Shown: positions 16,418 to 24,791 of the stretch, one piece after another | Layout of the letters: every line of letters starts with the position of its first letter | Numbering within the stretch: the stretch's first letter is position 1 | Assembly (NCBI RefSeq): GCF_000721495.1 | Contig: NZ_JOHY01000066.1 | Coordinates: 1 to 34,229 of the forward strand | Length of the DNA stretch: 34,229 bases | Direction of reading: 5' to 3' | Source: Streptomyces sp. NRRL F-5123 | Lineage (GTDB): Bacteria > Actinomycetota > Actinomycetes > Streptomycetales > Streptomycetaceae | Notes under the pieces: model-generated | The model's database searches: none | What the model was told of the DNA's origin: nothing | Seen by the model: only the letters and a program-made list of their open reading frames with translations | Position numbers and translations under genes: made by a program

Positions 16418-16891
16418 ATGGGACCCCGGATCAACGCACTCGCCACGGAAACGGGTCAGAAGCTCGTGAAGCACATGGTGGCGAGCGACCGCGTACTGCG
16501 CGGCACGGAACTGCCCGCGGAGCTGCGCGAACTGGTGAACATCCGCGCCAGCCAGCTCAACGGCTGCGGCGGCTGCCTCGACATGCACGTCAAGGAGGCC
16601 GCGGCGGCGGGCGAGACGACGGTACGCCTCAGCCTCGTCGCGGCCTGGCGCGAGACCACCGTCTTCACCGAGCCCGAACGCGCCGCCCTCGAACTCACGG
16701 AATACGGCACCCGCCTCGCCGACTCGGCGGGCGTCCCGGACGAGGTGTGGGAGGCCGCGGCGAAGCACTTCGACGAGGAGCAACTGACCGCGCTGGTCGG
16801 CCAGATCGCCCTGATCAACGCTTTCAACCGGTTGAACGTGATCATCCGCCAGCCGGGCGGCGACTACGTGGCGGGCCAGGTGCCCCACTGA
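16418..16891 (+). CDS. AhpD-like carboxymuconolactone-decarboxylase-family protein
   Basis: A 157-residue cytoplasmic protein of the alkylhydroperoxidase-D/CMD fold. The redox core is intact: E38 followed by C50-G-G-C53 and H57 (ELVNIRASQLNGCGGCLDMHVKE), the E(x11)CxxC(x3)H pattern of peroxidase-active members. The C-terminal half (LIALINAFNRLNV-like helices) completes the fold. The likely role is thiol-dependent peroxide reduction or detoxification; the electron donor is unknown. ATG 16418 has GGGAGG six bases upstream. An inverted repeat GTGAAG (16373-16378)/CTTCAC (16385-16390) lies just before it and could be a regulator site. It follows the frameshifted gene by 82 bases. Confidence 0.9.
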   Translation: MGPRINALATETGQKLVKHMVASDRVLRGTELPAELRELVNIRASQLNGCGGCLDMHVKEAAAAGETTVRLSLVAAWRETTVFTEPERAALELTEYGTRLADSAGVPDEVWEAAAKHFDEEQLTALVGQIALINAFNRLNVIIRQPGGDYVAGQVPH

Positions 16892-17299
16892 GCGGATCCC
16901 CTGCGGGGGCGCGGAGTTCACCGCGGCGCGCGCCCGCCGGGCGGTCGGGGGCGGGGGGCGCCGGGTGGGCTTCCGCTGTCGTGGGGGCGGTGGGTGCGTC
17001 GCGGGTTCGTGCGGTGCCTCGGGGGTGGCGGGCCGTGGTGTGCGGGTGCCGGGCCGTGGGCGGGCCGCCGCCGGGTGCGCTGCCGCGGGGGGGCCGGTTG
17101 CGGCGGCGCGCACGGGTCGTTCGGTGGCGGGTGCGTCCATCGGGCGGTTGGCCGGAGGGGATCGGCCCGGGGCGGGCTGCCGAGGGGTGGTGCGGTGGCG
17201 CGTACGGGCGCCGGGGCGTGGGCGGGGTGCCGCGCGGGCGGTGGGTGCGGCGGGGGAGCGGGCCGTCGTCGTACGTAACGGCCCGCTCGCCAGGCGCCG
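16892..17299. other. G-rich intergenic region between convergent genes
   Basis: I see no supported gene. The plus strand is extremely G-rich with short repeated GGGTGCG/GGGCCGTGG-like words. A weak CCCCTGCGGGG hairpin (16898-16908) follows the AhpD stop. Open frames here have no ribosome-binding site and read as Arg/Gly/Ala low complexity. Confidence 0.6.
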
Positions 17300-19363
17300 T
17301 TACGCGTGGCAGACCGCGAACTGCGTGGCGCCGTTGCCGCTCTGGGCCGTGGGGTCGGTCGCGACGGTCACGCCGACGTACGGGTGCCGGGAGTCCGGCT
17401 TGAAGCTGTAGTTGCCGGTGAAGGTGTAACTGCTCACCCCCGCGGGGAACTTCGTCGTCTGCGTCGCGACCGTCGGGGACGAGCCCCGCTGGCGGCCCGA
17501 ATCGCTGCGCCACCACGTGAGCTTGAGGGTGCCGGACGCGGTGCCGTCGTAGGTGACGACGATCTTCGCGGCGGCGTGGCTGGAGCCGCCACCCTGGCCG
17601 AGGGTGCACGTCAGGCCTTCGACCCGTACGCTCGCGACCCGCGGGCCGCCCTGCTTCGGCGGGGCCGCCGGCGTACGGGTGGTCCTGGGCTTGGCCGGCG
17701 CCTTGGTCGCGCGCGGCGCCGGGCTCGTGGTGGTGGGCGTCGCGGTGGGGCTCGACGTCGGACTGGCGGTCGGCGACGCCGTGGTGGGCGCCGCGGAGGC
17801 GGAGGCACTCGCCGAGGTCGGGGCCGCGGTCGTCGCGGGGGCCGAGCCGGCCGCCGGGTCGTCGCTGCCACTGCTGCTCACCACGGCGGTGAGCGCGATC
17901 GCGCCGGCCACGACGACCGCCGCGGCCGCGATGAGCAGCACCCGCGCGCGCCGCCCGAACCGCGGTTCCTTCGCCTCGCCGCTCTCCCCGGATCCTTCGG
18001 CGCCGCCGTCCGCTTCGACGCTGCCGAAGCCCTGCCGCTGGAGGTAGCCGGGTACGGGGACGTTCGCGGCCCGGGCGTCGGGGGCCTCGGCGCCGGGAGC
18101 CGGGGCTTCTGCCACTGACTGGGCCTGAGCCTGGGCCTGTTCCTGCGCGGGGGGCTCGGACGCGGGCTGCTGGGCGGTGGCTTCCGCGGGCCGGGCGGAG
18201 GACTCGGCCGCGGGCTGGGCCTCGGCGTTCGCCGCTGCGGGTGCGGCTGCCGGGGCGGACTTCTTCGCCGCCGACTTGCGCGCAGGCGCGGACTTCTGCG
18301 CGGCGGTCCTGCCCGCCGCCGTACCGGCCGCCGCAGCGGTTTTGCGCGCGGGCGCCTTCTTTGCGGACTTCGCTGACTTCGCGGTCTTCGCCGGCGCGGC
18401 CTTCTGCGGCTGGGCCGGAGCGGCGGGCGCGGCGTCCTGCGGGGACGCTTCCGCGTCGGAGGCGGCGGCCTGCGCTGGCGGCTGAGCTGCCGCGGACTGC
18501 GCCTGGGCACCCTTCGGCGCCGTGCTCTTCCGCGCGGGTGCCTTCTTCGCCGCGGGCTGGGCCCCGCCCTTCGCCGCCACGTCGGCAGCGGACGGCTGCG
18601 GCGCCTTGGCGGCGGCGGACTTCCGCGGCCCGACGGCGATCTGCATCGTCGGGGCGTCCAGCGCGGCACCGTCAGCCGGCACGGCGGGCGGCTGCGGCTC
18701 GGCGCCCCGCGCACCGGAGCCCGTACCGTCGCCGGATGCGGCCTTGGGCGCGGCCTTGGGCGCGGCCGCAGCCGCGGCCCCGGGCTGCGGTTGGGCGTCC
18801 TGCGTGGTGGCGGTCCTGCCGGCGGGCGCGGCTTCGGGCTGCGGCTCGGCGGCCCGCGCCGCCCGTCCCGTACCGGCGGCGGCCTTGCGCGTGGCCCCCG
18901 ACTTGCGGGCGGGCGTGGCCTGCGCATCGGCAGTCGTACCGGCGGCGGTTGCCGCGGCCTTGCGCGTCGCCGCCGTTTTGCGCGCGGGCGCCGCCCCGGA
19001 CTGCGGCGTGGCAGGCGTGGCAGGCGTGGCAGGCTCGGAACCCGCCGTACCCGCCGTACCCGCCCCGCCTGCGGGCGCCTGCTTCGGCGCCGCGGGCGGC
19101 AGCGGCTGGGCCTCCTGCGCGGCGGGCGGCTGCGGGGACTTGCGCGGCGCCGCCTTCCGCGCCGCGGGCACCTTCTTGGCCGCGGGCGGCTGCGGGCTCT
19201 TCGCCGGGGAAGCCTTCCGCGCGGCGGGCGCCTTCTTGGCGGCGGCCCCTGACGCGCCCGGCCCCGCCGGGGACTTCTTCGCGGCCGGAGCGGGAGCCGG
19301 GGCCGCCTCCGGGGCGGGGGGCTGCTCGCCGGGTATGCCGGTGCCGTCGTGCTGGTCTGCCAC
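17300..19363 (-). CDS. Single-pass membrane protein with histone-H1/HU-like Lys-Ala-Pro region
   Basis: A 687-residue protein in three parts. Residues 1-470 are cytoplasmic low complexity, rich in Ala, Pro, Lys and Arg, with many KKAPARK, RKAAP and AKSAKKAPARK motifs like the tails of histone H1 or actinobacterial HupS. One transmembrane helix lies at about 475-495 (VLLIAAAAVVVAGAIALTAVV) after FGRRAR, so the N-terminus should be inside. A Ser/Thr/Pro stalk leads to an exported beta domain (about 575-687) with two Cys (CTLGQGGG...FAVCHA) that could form a disulphide. I chose GTG 19363 (GAGGGG upstream) because codons before it look non-coding. TAA is the stop. I do not recognise the outer domain. 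Binding of DNA at the membrane is only an inference from composition. Confidence 0.75.
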   Translation of the reverse strand: MADQHDGTGIPGEQPPAPEAAPAPAPAAKKSPAGPGASGAAAKKAPAARKASPAKSPQPPAAKKVPAARKAAPRKSPQPPAAQEAQPLPPAAPKQAPAGGAGTAGTAGSEPATPATPATPQSGAAPARKTAATRKAAATAAGTTADAQATPARKSGATRKAAAGTGRAARAAEPQPEAAPAGRTATTQDAQPQPGAAAAAAPKAAPKAASGDGTGSGARGAEPQPPAVPADGAALDAPTMQIAVGPRKSAAAKAPQPSAADVAAKGGAQPAAKKAPARKSTAPKGAQAQSAAAQPPAQAAASDAEASPQDAAPAAPAQPQKAAPAKTAKSAKSAKKAPARKTAAAAGTAAGRTAAQKSAPARKSAAKKSAPAAAPAAANAEAQPAAESSARPAEATAQQPASEPPAQEQAQAQAQSVAEAPAPGAEAPDARAANVPVPGYLQRQGFGSVEADGGAEGSGESGEAKEPRFGRRARVLLIAAAAVVVAGAIALTAVVSSSGSDDPAAGSAPATTAAPTSASASASAAPTTASPTASPTSSPTATPTTTSPAPRATKAPAKPRTTRTPAAPPKQGGPRVASVRVEGLTCTLGQGGGSSHAAAKIVVTYDGTASGTLKLTWWRSDSGRQRGSSPTVATQTTKFPAGVSSYTFTGNYSFKPDSRHPYVGVTVATDPTAQSGNGATQFAVCHA

Positions 19364-19664
19364 GTGATCCGCCCCTCGCGCCGCGCCCTTGTGGAGAGGG
19401 GACACCCGTCGTACCCCTCGATGCCCTGTGCCGTACTGGTCGGCGTCCGGCCGGCAGCCGGGCCGGGCTGCCGTGGCCCACGGGCTCGCGGGCAGCGTAC
19501 GGGACGAGGCCGGGGTACGCAGCGGAGCCGCCGTGAGGGTCAAGAGCGTACCTGCCCGCGGCGGCGCGGCGCGGACCCGCCTCCCGCCGTCCCCGGGGGG
19601 AGCCGGGGGAGCGGGGGAGACGGGCCCGCGCGCGTACCCGGCCGTCAGGAGCCGGGCGCAGCCC
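19364..19664. other. Intergenic region with terminator-like hairpin
   Basis: It separates the two large minus-strand envelope genes. CCCGGC (19637-19642) pairs with GCCGGG (19651-19656) across eight bases just past the DUF11-type gene's stop and may be its terminator. The rest must hold the promoter of the H1-like gene, but I cannot assign boxes with confidence. Confidence 0.5.
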
Positions 19665-22229
19665 TCAGTGCTTGTCGGGCGGCACGAGGATGCACAGCAG
19701 TGAGCACGCGACCGCCGACGACGGCTCGGTGGTCGTGTACGGCGTGCCGTGCGGCGAGTTGGCGGGGACGAAGCTCGCCCACGCCGTGTTCTTGACCGGC
19801 AGCGCGAGCAGGAAGGAGTCGCAGTAGACCTGCTTGCCGGCCCCCGCGGCGAGCGTGAAGCTGCCCGCGGCCTGCGAACACTGCGGCGCGACCGGGTCGT
19901 TGACGCTCACGTCCGCCGCCGCGACGGGCCCGGCGTTGCTGACGGTGATGCGCCAGTGCGCCGTGCCGAGCAGCTGGAGCAGCCCGACAGGGCTGGACTT
20001 GACCCAGGGCCCGGGCCCGCCCGGCTTGCAGTCGTAGGACGAGACCGAGCCGCAGATCTCCTTGACGACGGTGACGTGCGGCTGGCACGCCGCACCCGGC
20101 GCGACCGGCACGGTCACGGTGTTGGAGGTCAACACCCCGCTTGCGTCCGTGCCGTTGGCGGTGTCCTGGACCTGTGCGGTGGCGCAGTCCGCGCCGACGA
20201 CCGTCCGCAGGCAGATCTGCGGCGCGTCGCCCTGGAATCCGACCGTGAGCGACGGCCGCGCGCTGCCCGCGAAGTCGCTGGTGTCGGTGAGGCTGAACTG
20301 CACGGTGACGGTGAGGGAGGGGTGCTGCGCGGCGGAGATCCCGGAGAGGTCGATCGTGCCGTCGGTGCCGAGCGCCGGGGTCGCGACGACGGTGCCGTCC
20401 GGGTCGGTCACGGCGACGGTGGTGGCCGCCGGGTCGGTGTGGGCGAGGTCGAGCCCGGTGAGCCGGGCCTGCGTGTACGCGGCGGCGTGGCTCGACCCGT
20501 CGCAGTAGAAGTCGGCGGGGGTGAGCGTGACGGACGCGCCCGTGTGCAGGCACGGCGAGCCCGCGGTGGCCGGGTCCATCGAGAAGAGGATGCCCGCGTC
20601 GCCGAGCCCGTACAGGCAGCGGGTGGTGGCGTCGTACGCGTAGCCGTAGTCGCGGGTGGTACCGCCGTTGACGGCCGGGTGGCCGGCCGCGGCCGGGAAG
20701 CCGGCGCAGGGCGCGGCGTGCGTCCAGCTGTAGCAGGTGGTGTTGCCGGGCAGTGTCCCGCCCCACTCGGGGAAGTAACTGCGGTTGTCCCCGACTGTGT
20801 TGACGACCTCGGGGTTGAAGACCAGTGCTCCGCCCGACAGCTGGCCGAGTCCGGTGGCGGGGGCGGCGAGCGGGCCGCCGTCGAGCGCGAAGCAGCCGGT
20901 GGTCGGTGAGCTGCCCGAAGAGGCCGTGGTGCAGACGCCGTTGGGCGTGCCCGCGGTGTCGTAGGAGACGAAGGCGTTGTACGTGTACGCGTTCGGGTCG
21001 GCCACCGCGGGGTGCGGGGTGGTCCAGCCCGCGCACACCGTTCCGGCCGCCGGGTCGTAGCAGCCGAGCGAGGTGGGCGTGCTGCCGTTCTGCGGCGAGG
21101 AGGAGGCGTAGAGGCGGCCGTCGGCGACGGTCGTCCCGCCCTGGTAGAGCGAGTAAGTGGCGCCGGGTGCGTTGTGGTTGGGCGGCACGATCGCGGCGAA
21201 CGGCTGCCCGGTGCACGGGCTCCGGGACGCCATGTCGAGGCACAGCACCTCGCCGGTACTGGCCACGCCGTACGCCTTGCCGTCTCCGGTCGTGACGAGG
21301 CCGGCCAGGCCGTTGGCGGAGCTGGGCGATCCGGTGGACGACTCCAGTGCGACATAGCCGCAGTTGGCACGGGTGCCGAGGTCGAGGCAGCCGGCGCCGA
21401 CCGTGTGCGCCGCGACCGCCGGGTAGTAGACGACTCCGGGGCGGCCCGGGTCCTGCACGTACTGCGGGGTGAGGGTCGTGTAGACGTCGCCCGTACTGCC
21501 GCTGCCGAGCGGGCCCGCGGTGGTGTTGAGCGGGCGCGGCCAGGGGCCGCCGGCGCAGGGCTGGCCGGTGGAGAGGTCGTTGCAGACCACGAGCGGGTTG
21601 GCGGGGCCGGTGTGGTGGTAGATGTTCCAGGCCTCGACGTCGCCGGAGGGCGCGTGGAAGAGGATCGGCGTGAAGCCGTCGCCGCCGGTGGCGCGGACCG
21701 CCGCCTGCACGGGCGGCAGCAGGTCGCCGCTCACGGCGGTGCCGCCGCCGGTGCCCGCGGGGCTGGTGCCGCGCACCGCGGTGGTCGCGGCGCCCTGGTC
21801 GGTGCCGGTGAAGGTGCTGCCGTCGGTGGACCAGGCGGCGGCCCAGCCGGGCGGGACGTGCAGCGAGCCGGGCACGTACGTCTGGCCCGCGCTGATCGGG
21901 TCGGTGATCGTCGCGGGCGTTCCGGGGGTGGGGGTGCCCTTGTAGGTGACGGTCCAGTCGAGGGTGTCGCCGTGCGCGGCCGGGATGCGGCCGGGGCTGG
22001 TGGCGTTCTGCACGGTCTTGACCAGCGGGCCGTCGGGCGGGGGCGGGGTGCCTCCGCCTCCTCCGCCGCCGTGGGCAATGACCGGAGTGGCGGATCCGGC
22101 CGCCGTCGCCAGCAGCGCCGCCGAAAGTGCGACTCCCGCGCGAATGGCGAACCGGCGGGGTCTGCGACCCGGTCTCTGCGCCGGGGGCGCGGAAAAGGAA
22201 GGTAAAAGCCGGAGCATCGGTGTCCCCAT
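19665..22229 (-). CDS. Large secreted Cys-rich protein with DUF11-like domains
   Basis: An 854-residue exported protein. The N-terminus has a long basic region with RRPRRFAIRAG before a hydrophobic stretch ending near residue 50, a possible Tat-type signal. Residues about 65-165 form a DUF11-like beta domain (LVKTVQNAT...TLDWTVTYKGTPTPGTPATITDPI). A long middle (170-560) has repeated blocks with paired Cys and Gly/Tyr/Trp (GCLDLG, VLCLDMASRSPC, LGCYDPAAGTVC, TTCYSWTHAAPC), suggesting a disulphide-stabilised propeller-like fold. A second DUF11-like domain lies near 740-840 (HWRITVSNAGPVAAADVSVNDPV). There is no sortase motif or C-terminal membrane helix. ATG 22229 or 22217 could be the start. 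A surface or adhesive role is inference. Confidence 0.78.
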   Translation of the reverse strand: MGTPMLRLLPSFSAPPAQRPGRRPRRFAIRAGVALSAALLATAAGSATPVIAHGGGGGGGTPPPPDGPLVKTVQNATSPGRIPAAHGDTLDWTVTYKGTPTPGTPATITDPISAGQTYVPGSLHVPPGWAAAWSTDGSTFTGTDQGAATTAVRGTSPAGTGGGTAVSGDLLPPVQAAVRATGGDGFTPILFHAPSGDVEAWNIYHHTGPANPLVVCNDLSTGQPCAGGPWPRPLNTTAGPLGSGSTGDVYTTLTPQYVQDPGRPGVVYYPAVAAHTVGAGCLDLGTRANCGYVALESSTGSPSSANGLAGLVTTGDGKAYGVASTGEVLCLDMASRSPCTGQPFAAIVPPNHNAPGATYSLYQGGTTVADGRLYASSSPQNGSTPTSLGCYDPAAGTVCAGWTTPHPAVADPNAYTYNAFVSYDTAGTPNGVCTTASSGSSPTTGCFALDGGPLAAPATGLGQLSGGALVFNPEVVNTVGDNRSYFPEWGGTLPGNTTCYSWTHAAPCAGFPAAAGHPAVNGGTTRDYGYAYDATTRCLYGLGDAGILFSMDPATAGSPCLHTGASVTLTPADFYCDGSSHAAAYTQARLTGLDLAHTDPAATTVAVTDPDGTVVATPALGTDGTIDLSGISAAQHPSLTVTVQFSLTDTSDFAGSARPSLTVGFQGDAPQICLRTVVGADCATAQVQDTANGTDASGVLTSNTVTVPVAPGAACQPHVTVVKEICGSVSSYDCKPGGPGPWVKSSPVGLLQLLGTAHWRITVSNAGPVAAADVSVNDPVAPQCSQAAGSFTLAAGAGKQVYCDSFLLALPVKNTAWASFVPANSPHGTPYTTTEPSSAVACSLLCILVPPDKH

Positions 22230-22875
22230 TTTCTCTCGGTGTGCGCGGGCGCCCTCGCCGGCCCACGCGCGAACACGGTAGGGCAGGGGAAGGTGTGCAG
22301 GTCACCCGAACGAGCGAAAGAAGAGGGGGGTTGAAAGCAATTCGCCGGTTGCTTTCGAAAGGGGGCGGCGAGCGGCGGTCGCGGTGAAGGTTTCCGACCG
22401 CCGATGAATGAGTGCGCGGAAAGGGAGCAGGGCGCACGCCGAGCGCGTGCGTGCGCCATTATGCGCTTCGTTTGTATGTTTGACCGTGGCGATTTACGGT
22501 GCGGGGGACGAGGTGGTAATGCGTCGGCCGCGGGCCGATCGCCGACCGGTTGCCCGTCGGTTGCGAGTCGGCCGCGGGTCGCGGACGGGGCTGCCGGCGG
22601 GCCTATCGGCGCAGACGCCACCCGGGGGCACGGGATGCGGGCCGGGGAAGAGCGGCGTGGAGGGGCGCCGGCGGGTCGTACCGGCGGAAGCCGGGGGCGC
22701 CCGCGCACGGTCGGGGCGGCCGGGGTGTACCGCCGAACGGTGGATCGCGTGCCGCCAGTCGGGTGAATCGCCCGGGGTGGCGTGGGCTCTGGGGCTGGTG
22801 GGGCATCACCGTTGTGAGTAAGGCGGGTGATCTGCCACTACAGCGCGGTCCACCTGCCGTAGCGGGAGGTGAGCC
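22230..22875. other. 646-base divergent spacer with unusually AT-rich stretches
   Basis: It lies between the DUF11-type gene (minus) and a 43-residue membrane protein (plus). The base composition around 22380-22500 is much less GC-rich than the window. I find no convincing gene; frames such as that from ATG 22404 lack ribosome-binding sites and codon bias. The span should contain promoters for both flanking genes. Confidence 0.5.
22333..22356. promoter_or_regulatory. Inverted repeat upstream of the DUF11-type gene
   Basis: GAAAGCAA (22333-22340) and TTGCTTTC (22349-22356) form a perfect 8-bp inverted repeat with an 8-base spacer, about 105 bases before the start of the minus-strand gene. It could be an operator or a leader hairpin. 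Its AT content stands out locally. Confidence 0.5.
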
Positions 22876-23007
22876 ATGATCACGAATGGCTTGTGGCGAA
22901 CGGTGCAGCGGGCCATTGAATCCCCGGAACTGACGGTCCGGTTGATCGCCATCCTGGTCACCATGGGCACGTGCGCCGCCGTTTTCGCCTGGCTCTGGAG
23001 AGCCTGA
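22876..23007 (+). CDS. 43-residue predicted membrane protein
   Basis: A short gene with a strong ribosome-binding site (GGGAGGTGAGCC then ATG). The product begins MITNGLWRTVQRAIESPELT and has one hydrophobic helix at about residues 22-41 (RLIAILVTMGTCAAVFAWLW), ending WRA. The amphipathic basic start followed by a single membrane helix suggests a small regulatory or stress-type membrane peptide; I do not recognise a family. A strong hairpin 61 bases after the stop (23068-23095) supports a compact transcription unit. Confidence 0.65.
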   Translation: MITNGLWRTVQRAIESPELTVRLIAILVTMGTCAAVFAWLWRA

Positions 23008-23345
23008 CCCCTCCGTCCCGCCCCGGTTCCGTACGGGCGGCCCCGTCGCCGCCGACCCGGACGCGACCCGTCCGTCCACACCCTGTGGACGACGGTCCGC
23101 CCGTACGGTCCCGGGCCGCGGGGCGCAGGGCGCGGGCCCCGGACGACGGCGACGAGCCGCGGGACGCGGGAGCTCGGGCTGCCGGGCCGCAGGGTGGCGC
23201 GAGCCGCGGGAGAGCCCGCGGCTGCCCGGGATCCGGAATCCCGTGCAGCCCGCCCGCCACAGCCGCCCGCCCAGCGTGCGGCTTCAACTTCCGTCCCTGG
23301 TAAGCGAATTGGAGTCGTCAGAAGCCCCTGGCATAGTCAGTCCTC
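23008..23345. other. Intergenic region with two strong hairpins
   Basis: There is no supported gene. CCGTC-C-GTCCAC (23068-23079) pairs with GTGGACGACGG (23085-23095) with one bulged C, a terminator candidate for the small membrane protein. A second hairpin, GCTGC-C-CGGGAT (23221-23232) with ATCCCG-T-GCAGC (23238-23249), has 11 pairs and one mismatch. CATAGT (23332-23337) lies close enough to ATG 23346 to act as a leaderless -10. Confidence 0.6.
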
Positions 23346-24047
23346 ATGAACACCGACTCCTTCTGGGCCCTCCTGGAGGACTCCCGGCAGCACGGATTGG
23401 GCAGCGACAAGCGCGACGCCTGGCTGCGCGACACCCTCGCGGGGCGCACCGGCGACGAGATCGTGGCCTTCCAGGCCTGGCTCGACGAGCTGACCGACCT
23501 GGCCCTCACCTGGGATCTGTGGGCCGCCGCCGACCGGATCTTCGGCGGCTGGTGTTCCGACGACACCTTCCGCTCTTTCCAGCACTGGATGATGGGCCTC
23601 GGTCGCGCCGTCTTCGAGGCCGCGGTGAACGAACCGGACGTACTGGCCTACGCCCCCGAGGTGCTGCGGCTGTCCGGTCGCCCCCGCGCCGCCTGGCCCG
23701 CCGCCGACCGGCCCGCGTGGCCCGCCCTCGACACGGTCGGCCTCGCCGCGTACGAGCTGGCCACCGGCCCCTCGGAGGACTTCGGCGACGCCTTCTACGC
23801 CGCGGTCCGCGGCGCCCGCCGCTGCTGGCCCTCCCCGTACGGCACCGGCTGCTGCAGCTTCACGCCGGGCGGCGGCCAGGGGGCCGGGACCCCGCCCGTA
23901 CCCGCGGACGGCCCCGACCCCTCCGGGCGCCGCTGGTCCGCCCTCGACGAGGAGGAGGCGGCCCGGCGGCTGCCGCGGCTCAGCCTCCTCTTCCCCCTCG
24001 ACGAGCCCTTCCCCCGCGCCGGCAGCGCCGACCGGCCCGCTCCGTAG
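23346..24047 (+). CDS. DUF4240 domain-containing protein
   Basis: A 233-residue cytoplasmic protein. The N-terminal half fits DUF4240: MNTDSFWALLEDSR, then DEIVAFQAWLDELTDLALTWDLWAAADRIFGGWCSDDTFRSFQHWMMGLGR and VFEAAVNEPDVLA. The C-terminal part is less conserved, with Cys-rich TGCCSF and a Pro-rich tail. The family has no established activity. No ribosome-binding site precedes the ATG; CATAGT 9-14 bases upstream suggests a leaderless transcript. It stands alone and converges on the amidase gene. Confidence 0.8.
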   Translation: MNTDSFWALLEDSRQHGLGSDKRDAWLRDTLAGRTGDEIVAFQAWLDELTDLALTWDLWAAADRIFGGWCSDDTFRSFQHWMMGLGRAVFEAAVNEPDVLAYAPEVLRLSGRPRAAWPAADRPAWPALDTVGLAAYELATGPSEDFGDAFYAAVRGARRCWPSPYGTGCCSFTPGGGQGAGTPPVPADGPDPSGRRWSALDEEEAARRLPRLSLLFPLDEPFPRAGSADRPAP

Positions 24048-24081
24048 CGGACGCGGCACCCCGCACGCGCCGGTCGGGGCC

Positions 24082-24150
24082 CGGCTGCCGTACGGCCCGG
24101 CTGCCGTGTGACCGGGCTGCCGTGTGACCGGGCTGCCGTACGGCCCGGCT
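24082..24150. repeat. Four 16-bp tandem repeats at a convergent gene junction
   Basis: Units at 24082, 24098, 24114 and 24130 read (C/G)GGCTGCCG followed by TACGGCC in the outer two and TGTGACC in the inner two. A partial fifth copy ends inside the amidase stop codon. The outer units contain the palindrome GCCGTACGGC and can fold as CCGGGC...GCCCGG hairpins, so the array may act as a two-way terminator. Confidence 0.75.
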
Positions 24151-24791
24151 CAGACCCCGTTGACGAGCCGGATGTAGCGCACCCAGTCCCAGTTGGGGCC
24201 CGGGTCGGTGTGGTCGGTGCCGGGCACCTGGACGTGGCCGATGATGTGGGCGCGGTCCTTGGGGATGCCGTACTTGTCGCAGATCGCAGCGGTCAGCGCC
24301 GCCGAGGAGTGGTACATCGCGGTCGTGAAGTACGACGGCTGGTCGACCCAGCCCTCGTGCTCGATGCCGATGCTGCGGGTGTTGTAGTCCCAGTTGCCCG
24401 CGTGCCAGGCGATGTCGTGCTCGCGGACGCACTGGTCGATCGCCCCGTCGGCGGACCGGACCACGTAGTGGGCGGCGGCCGCGTGCGCGGGGTCCTGGAA
24501 GAGCGAGATGGTGTCGGCGAAGGTCTCCTGGGTCACGTGGATGACCACCATCTGGATCGGGTAGCTGGAGGGCCGGTTGGACGCCGTGTAGTTGGCGGTA
24601 CTGGCCGGCGCCCAGGTGGCTGACGGGTAGTCGACGGCGGTGGCGGCGCGGGCCGCGGCGGGCGTGGCGGCCCGGGCGGAAGCGGCAGGCCAGAGGTCGG
24701 CGGCCAGGCCCGCGGTGGCGGCGGCGCCGAGTCCGAGGCCGCCGCGCAGCAGCGAACGGCGGCTGGGCTCGGCGGAATTGGGGCGATGCAT
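24150..24791 (-). CDS. Tat-exported N-acetylmuramoyl-L-alanine amidase (Amidase_2)
   Basis: A 213-residue exported zinc amidase that cleaves the lactyl-amide bond of peptidoglycan. The signal peptide carries a twin-arginine motif (SRRSLLRGGLGLG, 10-22) with a cleavage region near ARAA (39-42). The catalytic domain runs from about 60 to the end. Zinc ligands are H85 (VVIHVT), H186 (IIGHVQ) and D196 (HTDPGP); the Glu of IGIEHEG (about 144-146) fits the AmpD/T7-type catalytic Glu. ATG 24791 has GGGAG upstream. It is slightly short for the family and lacks a cell-wall binding module. A dre-like site about 110 bases upstream suggests control with chitin or GlcNAc metabolism (inference). Confidence 0.93.
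   Translation of the reverse strand: MHRPNSAEPSRRSLLRGGLGLGAAATAGLAADLWPAASARAATPAAARAATAVDYPSATWAPASTANYTASNRPSSYPIQMVVIHVTQETFADTISLFQDPAHAAAAHYVVRSADGAIDQCVREHDIAWHAGNWDYNTRSIGIEHEGWVDQPSYFTTAMYHSSAALTAAICDKYGIPKDRAHIIGHVQVPGTDHTDPGPNWDWVRYIRLVNGV

Noticed and set aside
23072..23090. Two inverted DnaA-box-like words (GTCCACA and TGTGGAC)
   Set aside because: They lack the TT of the Streptomyces box TTGTCCACA and are explained by the arms of a hairpin; there are no further boxes around.
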